Assembly: GCA_033220425.1 (NCBI GenBank)
Contig: CM065653.1
Span: 3,410,001 to 3,474,000, forward strand
DNA length: 64,000 bases
Direction: 5' to 3'
Source: Lepraria neglecta
Lineage: Eukaryota; Ascomycota; Lecanoromycetes; Lecanorales; Stereocaulaceae
Shown here: positions 47,045 through 59,700 of the stretch, one piece after another
Numbering within the stretch: the stretch's first letter is position 1
How the letters are laid out: each line of letters begins with the position of its first letter
Translations under genes and position numbers: made by a program
Notes under the pieces: generated by a model
The model's database searches: none
What the model saw: the letters and a program-made list of their open reading frames with translations, nothing else
Told to the model about the DNA's origin: nothing

Positions 47045-50000
47045 CGTGAAGGACACGGAGCTTCGGATAGAATAGGCAAGTTAAGCGATAATCGCAATAA
47101 TCGTAGTGCGAGCAATACTATTAAGAAAGGCTTGGCGGGATTTCCTATTGCTATATATACGAGTATTTACTTACTATTTAGAGTATCGTGCTCAATTTCC
47201 TATTCAATTATTTACTATATACGATAGATCTCTTAGGCTAGGCACTAAATATATATTATCTAATTATATACTAGACTCGCTTAGTACTTATTAAAGCCTA
47301 CTTTATACTCTTACTAGCTATACCTCTATCCCTATTAAGAATCAATCTATATACGATACCGCACGCAACGTATTCGTAATACTTTAAGTACCCTTAAGGA
47401 TAAGTACTATACTAAGAGACCCTAGAGTACCTACCCTAAGCTCCTTAGGAGGGAGTAGATAATAATAACGCCCGACGACTAACGAAGGACTTAGTAGATA
47501 TATTAAGATAGCCTAGCCCGACTTATACTATAGAGAGAGAGATAAGCTTAAGGGATAGCTATCCTAGGTATTATTATATTTAAAGTTTCAAGGAGACTTT
47601 ATACCTATATAATAGTATCTAACCTTTATAATTATCTACTTACGTAGAAGAGTCTAAAAGTAGGTTAATTCGTTCCTAAAGAAGTATATAGAAGATAATA
47701 ACGAAGACGGCGAAATCAAATCGTAGATAGAGAGTATAGCTATATTTAGACTCGAAATCTATCGTATATTCGGTCCGTTAAACAAGATTAATATAGTAAT
47801 ATAAACTATTCAGTACTTGACTTAGAAGAAGTCTATATTAGAATATTCAACTTAATTTTAGTAGTACGTAGCAAAGACTAACTAGGATAATAATATATTA
47901 ATAACTATATATCGAAGAGGTCTTAAGGATAATATTAAAGATAAACTTATATAATTAGAGATTATTATTAATACCCTAGATAAATTAATTAAAGAAGTAA
48001 TTAAGATTAATAATAAGCTATTTAAAAGGACTATAGAGAAAAGGTATAATAGAGGAGTTAGCGGAATAGAACGCTTAAGCTTTTTTACTAAATCGAAGAG
48101 CTATTACCTAGAATATAAAGGAGAACACGACCCTTACGGATATACGCCTATAGAACTAGACTTTATAGAGAATAAAGGAAAGTAAGCCTTTAGAGGGCCT
48201 ATAAGGGGCAAGAAGTAGTAAGGAGGCAAGAAAATACTAAAGTATTATAGCTATAGTAAATCGGGCTACTTCGCTAGAGACTATAAGTTAAAAAATATAG
48301 TATATCAATAGTAGCTGAATATACTAGAGAAAGTATATACCTAGGACGATATAGACGATACGCCTAAGGAGATTCTACTAGTATAGGAAGAAGTCGAAGA
48401 AGATATTAACTCCTAGTATAATAGGATAACGCAAGATAAACTTAATAAGGAATCTAATAACGAGGACGAACTTATAGAGGACGTTAACTCGTAAATTAGA
48501 GAAAATCTAGATATTAGAGACGGTAGTAGTACTTATAAAGAATCTAAATAGGATTAGGAAGATAAAGGAATAGATCTAGAGTAGGAAGAATCCCTTAGTA
48601 CGTTAGAAGCTCGACTACTAAGAAGATTAATACCTAGATCTACTACGTCTAAGGAAAAAGAAGACTCTAAGGAATTATAATAGGATAATAAAAAACTAGA
48701 CTATCGATAAGACCGGAATTATCGAAGATATAAAGAGTTACTATAGAAAGAATATACTACGCTTTACTATATATAGTATAGTATATTAAGAAGTTATAGA
48801 AAAGGACTAGTAAAGAAAGCCTACTATAGTTAAGACTTCTATTATAACTATAAGAGAAATAAATATAAATTTTATCTAGTAATAAAGAGACTCTACTAGT
48901 TCTTTCTAGAGAATAATATAGATTAGTTAGAACGCGTTAAGAAAGAAATAATATACTATCTATATATAGAGAAATACTATCTAAAAGAGTAGTATACCTA
49001 TTTATATAATAACTATATAGAATATATAAAAGAAAAATCCGAAGTAGGATTCCTACTCCTAATAGCGAAGTAGATAGAATCTATATTAGAATTTCTATAG
49101 GGAAAAGAGTAATCCCTCGCGGTAGAGGTAGCCACGAGGAGATTAATATATTAACCCCCAAACAACATTTGTGTTCCGCGCAATATGATCTTTCTTCTAA
49201 TAACAGATTATGAGGAAATTCGGAGCAATTCCGCACTTGCAGCCAATCAGATTGGCCCTATATTCTGCATTCCCTCTCTCGGCTAGCGCCTTCAACCACC
49301 AAAAGTTGAATTCGCATCGCAACTTCTTCGCACTACTTCCCCGCGCCACATACGTCATATGATATCGAGATGATTTCATATGTTTTGGAGTCAATCATTA
49401 GCTTGCTTGCGCATCAAGAATTTTTAGAATCGGTCCATTTACGCAATAGTTATGAGCAAAAGAAGCGCTTTCGCCATATTCTACATGTACCGCGAGCTCG
49501 GTGGCAAATACCAAGCATTGAGCTGAATACGCACCGTAACTTCTTTGCAGTACTTCCCCGCGCCACATACGTCATATGATGTCAAAATGATTTCATAAGT
49601 TTTGGAACCAAGCATGCGCTTTCCAACGCCGTTCGAATTTTGAAATTTGGCTAAGGTTTGGCTAAGGAAAGCTCAAAAAACATGTTTTTGCCTGCGGACT
49701 TCCCTGAGGCTACCCCCGCAGCCGCCCCCGACGTACTAATATACTAAATCCTTAATAACTTTTGCACTATTAGGATTAGGGCTTAACTTTATATATATAA
49801 AATATACTATAAATAGAGGGCTTTCTAATTAGGCTTAAATTTTTAAAATCGAATATTAAATAAGCGAGATATAGTAGTTTTTACGGTAATCTTCTGTGAA
49901 GATTACGGGCACTAACTTGTATATATATAAAAATACTAATAATTATTAACGGACAGCGGACCGTTACGATAATAGATTCTAGAGCTACTAGAAACTTTAT

Positions 50001-51925
50001 CTCGCAAGACTTAGTATAATTAACTAGATTACTAACTCGAAAGAAGTTATATTAGTATAACCTTTAGATAGCCGATAGGTTAATACTATTAATAGGAAAG
50101 GTAAATAAAGAAATACATTCGTTACCTATTATAATTCAGCGCTACTATAAGGAGATTACCTTTAATATTATTAGGATAGCTATCTATTATATAGTTTTAG
50201 GGATATCTTAGTTAAAGAAGTATAACCTAATAATTAATTAGACTCGAGGAGTACTCAAGATAGATAGATCTAGAAATATTACTAAGATCTTATCTACGTA
50301 TTAATAGCGTTCGATAGTAGATAAGAAGTTGAACCGAAGACCGGTCGAGGTATATATTACCTTAGCTTCGTATAAGGACGATATCAAAAGGTAGTCTAAC
50401 TCTATAGTTACTAGTAAAGGTTAGTAGGATAATAAAGTGAGAGTTAGGGGAGGAACCGATATACCTTCTATCCCTTAAGAGTATAGTAAATAGGTATACT
50501 TATTTAAGGAAGAGACGAATATAGAAGTATTACCTAGGTACTAGCTATAGGATTATAAGATCGAACTCGAACCTAGTAGGTAGCTAATATTTAGACCTAT
50601 TTACGTATTATTAGAAAAGGAACTTAAAGTACTTCGCGGGTATATCGACGAGAACCTAAAAAAGGGATTTATTCGGAAATCTAAATTACTAGTAGATTAT
50701 CCTATCCTCTTTATACTAAAGAAGGATAGAAGCTTAAGACTATACGTCGACTATCGAAAGTTAAACAATATTACTATTAAGAATAGATATCTATTACTAA
50801 ATATAGGGGAGCTATAGGATCGGCTCGGTAAAGTAAAGATATTTACTAAACTAGATCTTAGAGGTATATATAACCTAATTCGAATAAAAGAAGGCGAGGA
50901 ATAGAAAACTACTTTCCGAATAAGATATAGCTACTATAAGTACCTCGTAATACCGTTTAGACTTACTAACGCACTAGTAACCTACTAAGTACTTATTAAT
51001 AATATTATACGAGTATACTTAGATTGAATAGCGATAGCGTACCTTAATAATATACTAATTTATTCTAAGAATAAGGAAGAATATATTAAGTATATATAGG
51101 ATATTATCGAATACCTATTATAAACGAAACTTCTCCTTAAACTAGAAAAGTACGAATTTTATCGGTAAGTAGTAGAATTTCTAGGATTTATAGTTAGTAT
51201 AAAAGGTATTAGTATAAGCCTAGAAAAGATTAAAGCTATTACTAAATAGCCTATACTATAGGATATTAAAGTAGTATAAAGCTTTTTAGGTTTTGCTAAC
51301 TTTAATAGGAAGTTTATTAAGGGCTACTCTAAGAAAGTACTACCTCTAATAGATATTATAAAGAAAGATATTAGATTTATATAGGGAAAAGACTAATAGA
51401 AATTATTTAATATATTAAAAAAAGTATATACGGATCTACTAGTACTCTATATATTCTAGATAAACGAACTAGCTCGTATCGAAATAGATATATCGGATCT
51501 TATAATTAGAGTATACCTATATTAAATAAAAGACTAGAAGTAGTATCTAGTTACCTACTATTTAAGAAAGATATTAGTAGTAGAATAAAACTACGATATA
51601 TATAATAAGGAGTTACTTACTATAGTATATATACTATAAAACTAGCGAGTATACGTAGAGAGCTATTTAGACTTAACTATCTTTACGGATTATAAGAACC
51701 TTCTTAACTTTATAATAATAAAAGAGTTAAATAGGAGATAGGTCCGATAGTTAGAACTATTAGGTTAATATAAGTTTAAGATAACCTATACCCTAGGAAA
51801 AGATAATAGTTGAGTAGATACCCTTAGTAGATAATCGGACTATATAGAAGAAAAGAATATTATAGAATAACTAATCCTAAAAAAGGAAGCGGACGGATCG
51901 CTAGTACTATACTAGGTATTTATAA
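47045..51925 (+). mobile_element. fossil Ty3/gypsy element, second tandem copy, interrupted
   Basis: A partial LTR (about 47045-47381) is followed by gag remains (about 47.5-48.3 kb), then the R repeat inserted at 49188, then protease, reverse transcriptase and RNase H remains (49.93-51.9 kb). It ends where another element starts at about 51926. Same family and direction as the preceding copy. Broken throughout; many breaks. Confidence 0.72.
49188..49918. repeat. R repeat, copy 2, inserted in a Ty3/gypsy fossil
   Basis: Same start as copy 1 (ATCTTTCTTCTAATAACAG). Flanks match the intact sequence seen in the element at 60.7 kb (GCGCAATATGAT ... AAAATAC), so this is an insertion of about 730 bases. 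It contains a second partial unit: the stretch ACTTCCCCGCGCCACATACG occurs at about 49.33 and again at 49.55 kb. Near its end lies the palindrome GTAATCTTC-TGT-GAAGATTAC (49886-49906). The GC-normal part is much less mutated than its host. Confidence 0.65.
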
Positions 51926-54900
51926 TGGAAAGCTTGGCAAAGTCTTGGTTGGCTCGCGATTATCGTACGCTTGGCGTGCGTTAGCGCTACGAGTCTCGTG
52001 CGCCCCGTATTTAATAGGGGGTTTGCGCTCCCCTCTCTTATAGACTCCTTAAGAATTAGTCTTAGTATAAACCCTACTACTATACGTTATTTCATATTAC
52101 TATAGGTTCCTATTATAATTCTAATTCTCCTTCCTTATAAAGGGTAGCGATCTAGAATAAGTATATTAAGGTAAACGCGCGTAACTCGCAGCCAGAACAG
52201 AGGCGAAATATCTAGCACCTTAGAAGGTAGTAGGGATAGACAACGTTAATAGGCGGTTGGCGAAGGTAGTAGAAACCCCCCGCAACCGCCTAGAGACGAT
52301 AGCTATGCTTCGGGAGTAATGGGTTTAGTCTCTACTCTAGACGAGCGCCTAGCGCAGGCTCGACGCCGCCGAACCGAGCTCGTTAAATAACGCGAATTAG
52401 ATGCTATTCTAGCCTAAATCGAGACCCTTGAGCGTACCGCTCTAGACCTAGAGGTTACCGTACAGGCGAGATACCGTCTAGAAGAATTATAGAAGTAGTA
52501 AGAACTCTAGGAGACGCTAGCTCAGATCGAGGCCCTGGAAAGGGGAGAAGTCCTCCCCCCGCCAGCTACAGTTCCTCCCCTACTATCTAGTTCGGGCTCT
52601 ATAAACTGTACTCGCGGTTTAAAACGTACGCGAAGCGTATCCTCCGACGAGGAAGAAGATCGGGGCCTATCTATAAGACCGGCGAAGCTATCTAAATATT
52701 ATAGGAAGACTATCCGGGAATACCGCGATTGGATAGAGGAATACGACACTGTCTTTTAACAGGCCTATCGCTATTTCAAGACAGATAAGGATCGTATTCT
52801 ATACGCAATATTAGCGCTACGCGGTAGCCCGTAGTAACTATAGAGAAGCTATAAGAAGGTATATCGGTTAGAATAAGAGTATTATACCTAGGAGTTCTTT
52901 TCGGGGTTCCTTATCGACCTAATTTAGAACCCTATAAACCGCCAAATACGAACCTCTTAGGAGATCTAGGACTCCTACCAGCGGAATAACTAGTCCGCTA
53001 GACGATTCGATTAGTACCTAAAGAACCTCGAAGACTAGTTGCCCTCGATAGATGAATTCTACTAAGGGAGTATCTTCCTTACGAAGCTCAGACTAAACCT
53101 ATATAAAGTAGTACTAATAACTATTCCAGTACCGTAAAAGAGGTTAGAATTAGTAGATCTAGCTGATAGGTTAGAAGATATAGATACAGATAAGCCGATA
53201 AAAGATAATTCGCGACCGCCTCGCAGCCGAGAAGCCGAGGGAGCGCAGTTAGGAAATAGGGGAAGAAGGAATAGGAGTACCGCGACTAGCAGCGGCCCTA
53301 CCTAGGAGAGCCTTCCTCCTCGCTTAAGGCGAGACGCAAGTAGCGCGCAGGCGAATCGAACTGATAAATCCGATATCACCTGCTACAATTGCGGGGAACG
53401 AGGACATATTCGGCCAAATTGTACCAAACCTGCGGCGAATGACCAGCGTGTCCCAGTCAGTTCAGTTACGAGCCTAGAGGATTACGCAGTAGAGCCGTCG
53501 GGAAAAGGATATCCCTTATCCGAGAATCCTCGAAAGGATAAGGGAAGGAAAGACTAGAAGTGATATCATCCTCTATTATAACTATTCTAGGTCTTATTCT
53601 TCTAAACGACGGAATAAAGGAGGCCCCAGCGGAGTATTAATTCGATATCGGTGCCGAGGTAAATATAATTAGCTAGTATTTTACTATCGAGTATAATATA
53701 AAGCTAATAAGTAAGGCTAAGCTACTAAGACTAACTTGGATAGACGGTAGCTCGGTATATTACTATAGGGTATACCGAGTAACTACCCGGCTAAAAGATA
53801 GTTGGGGACGTATAAGGGATACTACTTATACCTATTACGCTATTGATAAGTAGGGTCCCTCTATTATACTAGGGATACTAAGTATAGAGAAAGAATACCT
53901 CAAGATTGATACGGGTATAAGGACCTAGCGTTTCGGTATTAATATAAACTCGCTTGAACTACTAGGCTAAAAAGAGTTTATCAAGAAGGTCTAAGGGGAA
54001 TTAATAGTCTACGCGCTTCTCGTATCGGATCTAGGACCGATACTAATATAGAATACCTCTATAGGATCAGTAAAAGCGCAGGCTGGCTATAATATAGACG
54101 AAGTTACTACGCTGGCGCTACTAGCGCAATTAGCAGACTTGGAGGATATATTTTCAGTTAAGGAAGCGGGCCGTTTACCTTTATATAAAGACGACGATTA
54201 CGCAATAGAAACGACTACTACACCCCCCTATAGACTACTCTATAATCTAGCTAATACCGAGCTCGTGGCGCTAAGGGCCTACCTAGACGATACTCTAGAA
54301 TAGGGGTAGATTAGGCATTCTACTAGCCCTGCGGGGGCCCTAATCCTATTCGTTCCGAAGAAGGATAGAGGCCTGCGTTTATATATTGATTACCGTAGGC
54401 TTAACAAGGTTACCGTCAAAAATCGCTATCTACTACCGCTTATTAGTAAAACCCTAGATCGTTTAAGCGGTACTAAGGTATTTACCAAGCTTGACCTGAA
54501 AGATACCTACTATTAAATTAGGATTAGGCTAGGAGACGAGTAGAAGACTGCGTTCTATACACGTTACGGGCACTTTAAGTATATAGTTATACTATTTAGC
54601 CTGACCAATACTCCGGTAACCTTTTAGGCATATATTAATAAGGCCTTAGCGGGCTTAATCGATAACTTTTACGTTATCTATCTAGATAATATTCTTATCT
54701 TCTCTAAATCAGCGGAGTAATATATATAATATATACGCGAAGTCCTTGAGAGACTTAGATAGTTTGAGCTTTTCGCAAACCCTAAGAAATATTAGTTCTT
54801 TACTACCGAGGTCGAGTTCCTAGAATTTATTATCTCTATATAAGGCGTAACTATAGATAAGTATAGGATAAGTATAATCCAGGAATAGCCGAGGCCTAGG

Positions 54901-56262
54901 AGTTACTACGAGATCCAAGTATTCCTAGGGTTTATTAACTTCTTTCGGCGATTTATATATTATTACTCCTAAATTATAGAGCCTTTAATAAGTCTTCTAT
55001 AGGGGAGTATAAAAGGAGTTAAGATAGGACTATTAGAATGGCCTAATAGCGCAGAATATACGTTTAGCCTACTCCGTAATATCTTTACTAATATTCCTAT
55101 CCTATATTATTATAATCTAGAGAAGTATACCCGGATTAAGACGGATACTTCTGATTTTGTAATAGTAGGGATTCTATCCCAGCTATAAGATAGTATATAA
55201 TAGTACCCGGTAGCCTTTTGGTCCCGGAAGATAATTCCTACTAAGAGGAATTATAAAACCTATAATAAGGAGCTTCTCGCTATCGTTATAGTATTAAAGT
55301 AGTAGCGATACTACTACGAGGGTAGTCTCTATCCTATTAAGGTCCTTACGGACTATAATAATCTTAAGTATTTTATAAATATAAAAGAGTTAAATAGTCG
55401 GCAAGCTAGATAGGTAATGAAGCTCTCTATATTCGACTTTATTATCTTATATAGGCCTAGTAAGACAAACCCGGCTAATGCGCCGTTAAGACGCCCTGAT
55501 TACGCAGGCGCGAATATATCTATAAATCTCTTATTGCCAACCCTGCAGCAGAAGCTGGCCAATATAGCGGGGATTTACACCCCTGTGTTTGAGGTAATTA
55601 GGAAGGTATATAGGCTAGACACTCCTAAGGGAGGTGATACTCTAGAAGTTGGCGTAACGCACGCGGTATATAGTATACACGTAGTATAGACGTAATATCC
55701 AGCAGTAGAGGCAAAAGCTGAACTGCTAGGATCTATACTTACCGTTATTAATAAGACCCGTTCAAGTTATATAATAAGGCTTAGGAAACCTCCACCCTAA
55801 AGCCGGGGGAGCGTAGGCGAGATACCGCCTTAAACCACTTGCAACGTAGCTGGTATCCAGCTTAATCCTATTACTAGAACTATTGGTTATAAATAGCTCG
55901 TTCTACGTATAGTCGCTAGTATAATAGCGTCTTACGAAACGGTATATACGCCTAAAAGCGATTCTATAATCTAACTCATTAAAGCCTTACAGCTTGAAGA
56001 CCCTTAGGTCTCTAGCTATAGATAAGGCAAAGAGATAGAAAATCGTATAGTAAACGCCGGGTCTTGGATATAGAATAAGTAAGGTCTTCTAAGATATAAT
56101 AGCGCTATATATATACCCGAAGACGAAGCTATCCGCGATAAGCTATTGAAACGCTATTATAACGACCCCTTAGCGGGACATTTTGGGTCCGATAAGACTA
56201 TAGAGCTCCTCCGGAGGAAGTTCTTCTAGGGTACTATTAATAAGGATATCAAGGTATATATA

Positions 56263-56771
56263 TGTTACGAACCACGTTGCGTGCGGTGGTTCTATAGATT
56301 GATTCTCAATGGGGATAGAGGTGCAACCTGACAAGAGTATGAAGTAGGCTTCAAGTAATACTAAGCGGGTCTGGTATATGATTAGATAATATATGTTCAG
56401 TGCCTAGCCTAAGAGATCTATCGCATGTAGTAGACAATTGAATAGCAAGTTAAGCACGATGCTCCAAGTGGTAAGCAGTGCTCCGCATATATAGACATAC
56501 GAAATCCATACCAAGCATTCTTGATCGCACTGATCGCACTGATCGCATCTGCGCTTATTACGACCACTGCGCTCATCGCTTAACATGCCAAGCCTTCCTG
56601 ATCGCACTGATCGCACTGATCGCATCTACGCTCATTGCAACCACTGCGCTCATCGCTTAACATGCCAAGCCTTCAGGGTCTGTCCGAGTCGGACACCGAC
56701 TTATCGACTCGAACCATGACGGGCGCTACGCTCTATAAGCGTATCCCTGATCATATTTCCTAATCGTAACA
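56263..56771 (-). repeat. 3' LTR of the nested element
   Basis: 509 bases, begins TGTTACGAACC and ends TAATCGTAACA as read on the plus strand. Contains a 77-base tandem duplication starting at 56523 and 56600, each copy built on a GATCGCACT repeat. In the portion I compared by eye (about the first 260 bases) it differs from its partner only by C/T and G/A changes. Confidence 0.88.
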
Positions 56772-56788
56772 TTAGCTCCCTCTCCTAG
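56772..56788 (-). other. polypurine tract of the nested element
   Basis: CTAGGAGAGGGAGCTAA on the minus strand, directly before the 3' LTR. It shows the direction of the element. The same tract, altered slightly, follows the LTR at 42793. Confidence 0.7.
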
Positions 56789-59700
56789 ATTTCTCGTCCC
56801 GAGAAACCATCTATCCTTTATACTACCCCGACATACTAAACGTTTAGATAAACCGACTATCCGCTAAACGGTATTAGCCAGTAAGCTAAACGAAGTTATT
56901 ATACGGCCGTGCTCCTGATATATTGCCAGCGGCAAATAGTGCCTGATGGGTACAGGGTCTGACAGGTGTTCTAACTGTGTAGGCAGCGGTAGGAAATACG
57001 ACCTTATAGTATCGCCCCTCGAAATACGTCGTATTAATACAGAACGAAAGGAAGCGTAGTTATAGTTAAAAAATATGCGCGAAGAGCTCGAGGATTATAT
57101 ACGAAAATCAATAGAGGAATCTATACGTCTTTAGACTACGCTAATATACCTTTAGATATAGTATAAACATCTTGAAAATAAAAAGTAGAAGATTATAGAC
57201 TGAGAGATATAGAATATTAAGGAGTTAGAAGAAGACTAGCGGTCTATCCCAAGTATTCCTGACGACTAGATGTTCAACGTCTCGTCCGAACAATTTGGCT
57301 TCCTAGCCGGAACCGATTGGTCCTCCTTCTATAACGCTCCCGGAACTCTTACAGAAGTTCCTGGCAGTTCGCAAGGTTCTTAAGTGGTTCCTAGGTATTT
57401 TCGGTATTATCGTACCCTTTCTATTTAACCAGATATTTCTAATCGACCTAATTTAGAATCCTCTCGACCTTAAACTCCGTTTCTTCTTTAATATTATAAT
57501 AAAATATTTCCTATAAGGGTATATTAGAGTCTGCTAGCTCCAAGAGTAAGATATAGAATACCGGATATACCTTGGCGTCAGGTAGAAGCTCGAGTTTATA
57601 GTTAATAGGTCCTTTTACCTATTTAATTAAGAATAGTCCGACCTTAATATAATCTAGTTTCTTACTTAGTCTCGTCGTTCTTATATTTTTTATTAGGAGG
57701 TATACTTTATCCCCCTTTTTCAGCTAAGGAACATTCTTTCTTTTCTTATTAACTCGTTCCTTTAGTTTATAATTTAAGCTCTTAATAGATCTTTATATAT
57801 CCTTATATAAATTCTTCAGCTCGTCTACCTTTACTAAGGCTTTTTCTGTATTAGGTCCCTCCCTAGGTTATAGAAAAGTATTTATATTCTTCCTATAATT
57901 GGTAAAGAATGGTATCAGCTTTATTATATCTAATATCTTATTATTATATACTAGTTATACTATTAGGAGTAGTAATATCTAGTTATCCTATTTCTAGTTG
58001 ACGTAGTACCTAAGGTACGCTTCTATTGTCTAATTTGTATATTCTATTTATCTATCTATCTACGGATAGTATACTATTAATATTCTTAGTTTTGTTCCGA
58101 TTACTCCGATAAGTATCTTCTAGTAATTAGATATAAAGAGCTTGTCTCTATCTGACGTAATTAACTTTAGTATACTATAGTCCCTTATTAGCCTATCCAA
58201 CAATATAAATACTAGCTAATCTACTTTATAGGTTTCCTTGAAAGGTACTATAATAGTATACTTCGTTAACTTATCCATAATGACTATAATTGAATCGAAG
58301 GTATCCTAAGTAGCTGGATCCTTAGATAGTAGTAACTTAACTATAAAGTCTATTATAATATCATCCTATAGTAATTCTAGAACTGGTATAAATTATATTT
58401 GTCCATATTTGGTATATCGTACAGACTTATTCTGCTGGCATTGAATATATTCTTTAATATATTATTTAACGCGCGCTCGAAGTTTTAGCGCCGCGTATCC
58501 TCGTCCTAGGAGTTCTACTATCTTGGTAACTCCCGGGTAACCTTGTAACGGGTCGTCGTAGTAATCCCTGATTACTTCTTCTATATATTGTTCGGGTAGA
58601 TAAGTTTTCCCCTAGTACTTAAGTAATACCGTATCTAGCTGATCCTTCCTTAGGGTTATTGCGAATATATCGTCTTCGTAGGCCTTTACGATCCTATTAG
58701 TTATATCAGGTCCCGTTATACAAAGGGTCATGGCCAATACCTAGTATAGTACTAATGATCCGTCCGCTTCTTTCTTTAGGATTAGTCGCTCTATAACATT
58801 CTTCTCTTCTATATAGTCTAATCGCCTGCTAAGGGCGTCTACTCGACTATTATCCTTCCCTAGAGTATAGGTTATCTTGAACTTATATTAACCTAGTAGT
58901 TCTAACTATCGGACCTATCGTCTATTTAACTCCTTTATTATTATAAAGTTAAGAAGGTTCTTATAGTCCGTAAAGATGGTTAAGTCCGAGTAGCTTTCTA
59001 CGTATACTCGCCAGTTCTAAAGTATATATACTACGGCAAGTAACTCCTTGTCGTGTATATTATAGTTCTATTCTACTACTAATATCTTCCTTGAATAGTA
59101 GGTAACTAGATACTATTTTTGGTCTTTCATCTAGTATAAGTATACTCCTATTACGAGATCTGATACATCCGTTTCGATATAAGCTGGCTCGTTTATTTAA
59201 AAGGTACAGAGTACTAGTAGATCTATATATACTTTCTTTAATATATCGAATGATTTCTATTAGTCTTTTCCCTATATAAACCCGATATCTTTCTTTATAA
59301 TATCTGTTAGTAGTAGTACCTTCTTAGAGTAGCCCTCGATGAACTTCCTGTTAAAGTTGGCAAATCCTAAGAAGCTTTGTACTGCTTTGACGTCCTATAG
59401 TATAGGCTATTCAGCTATGGCCTTAATCTTCTCCGGGCTTATACTAATACCTTTTATACTAACTATAAATCCTAGAAACTCTACTAATTCCCTGTAGAAT
59501 TCGCACTTTTCTGGTTTAAGAAGAAGTTTCGCTTATAATAGGTATCTAAGGACGTCCTATATATACTCTATATATTCTTTCTTATTCTTAGAATAAATTA
59601 GTATATTATCGAGGTACGCTATCGCTGTTCGATCTAAGTATACTCGTACGACATTATTAATAAGTACTTGGCAGGTTACTAGTGCGTTGGTGAGTCTAAA

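Noticed and set aside
56404-56660. Overlapping frames rich in CDQ, LIAL and DRTDRT repeats in the LTR
   Set aside because: They are translations of the GATCGCACT tandem repeat in the LTR, on both strands, and recur at 62.6-62.9 kb. Not genes.
56523-56676. CRISPR-like spaced repeats (GATCGCACT units)
   Set aside because: Units are directly adjacent, part of an LTR tandem repeat in a eukaryotic genome; no spacer array and no cas genes.
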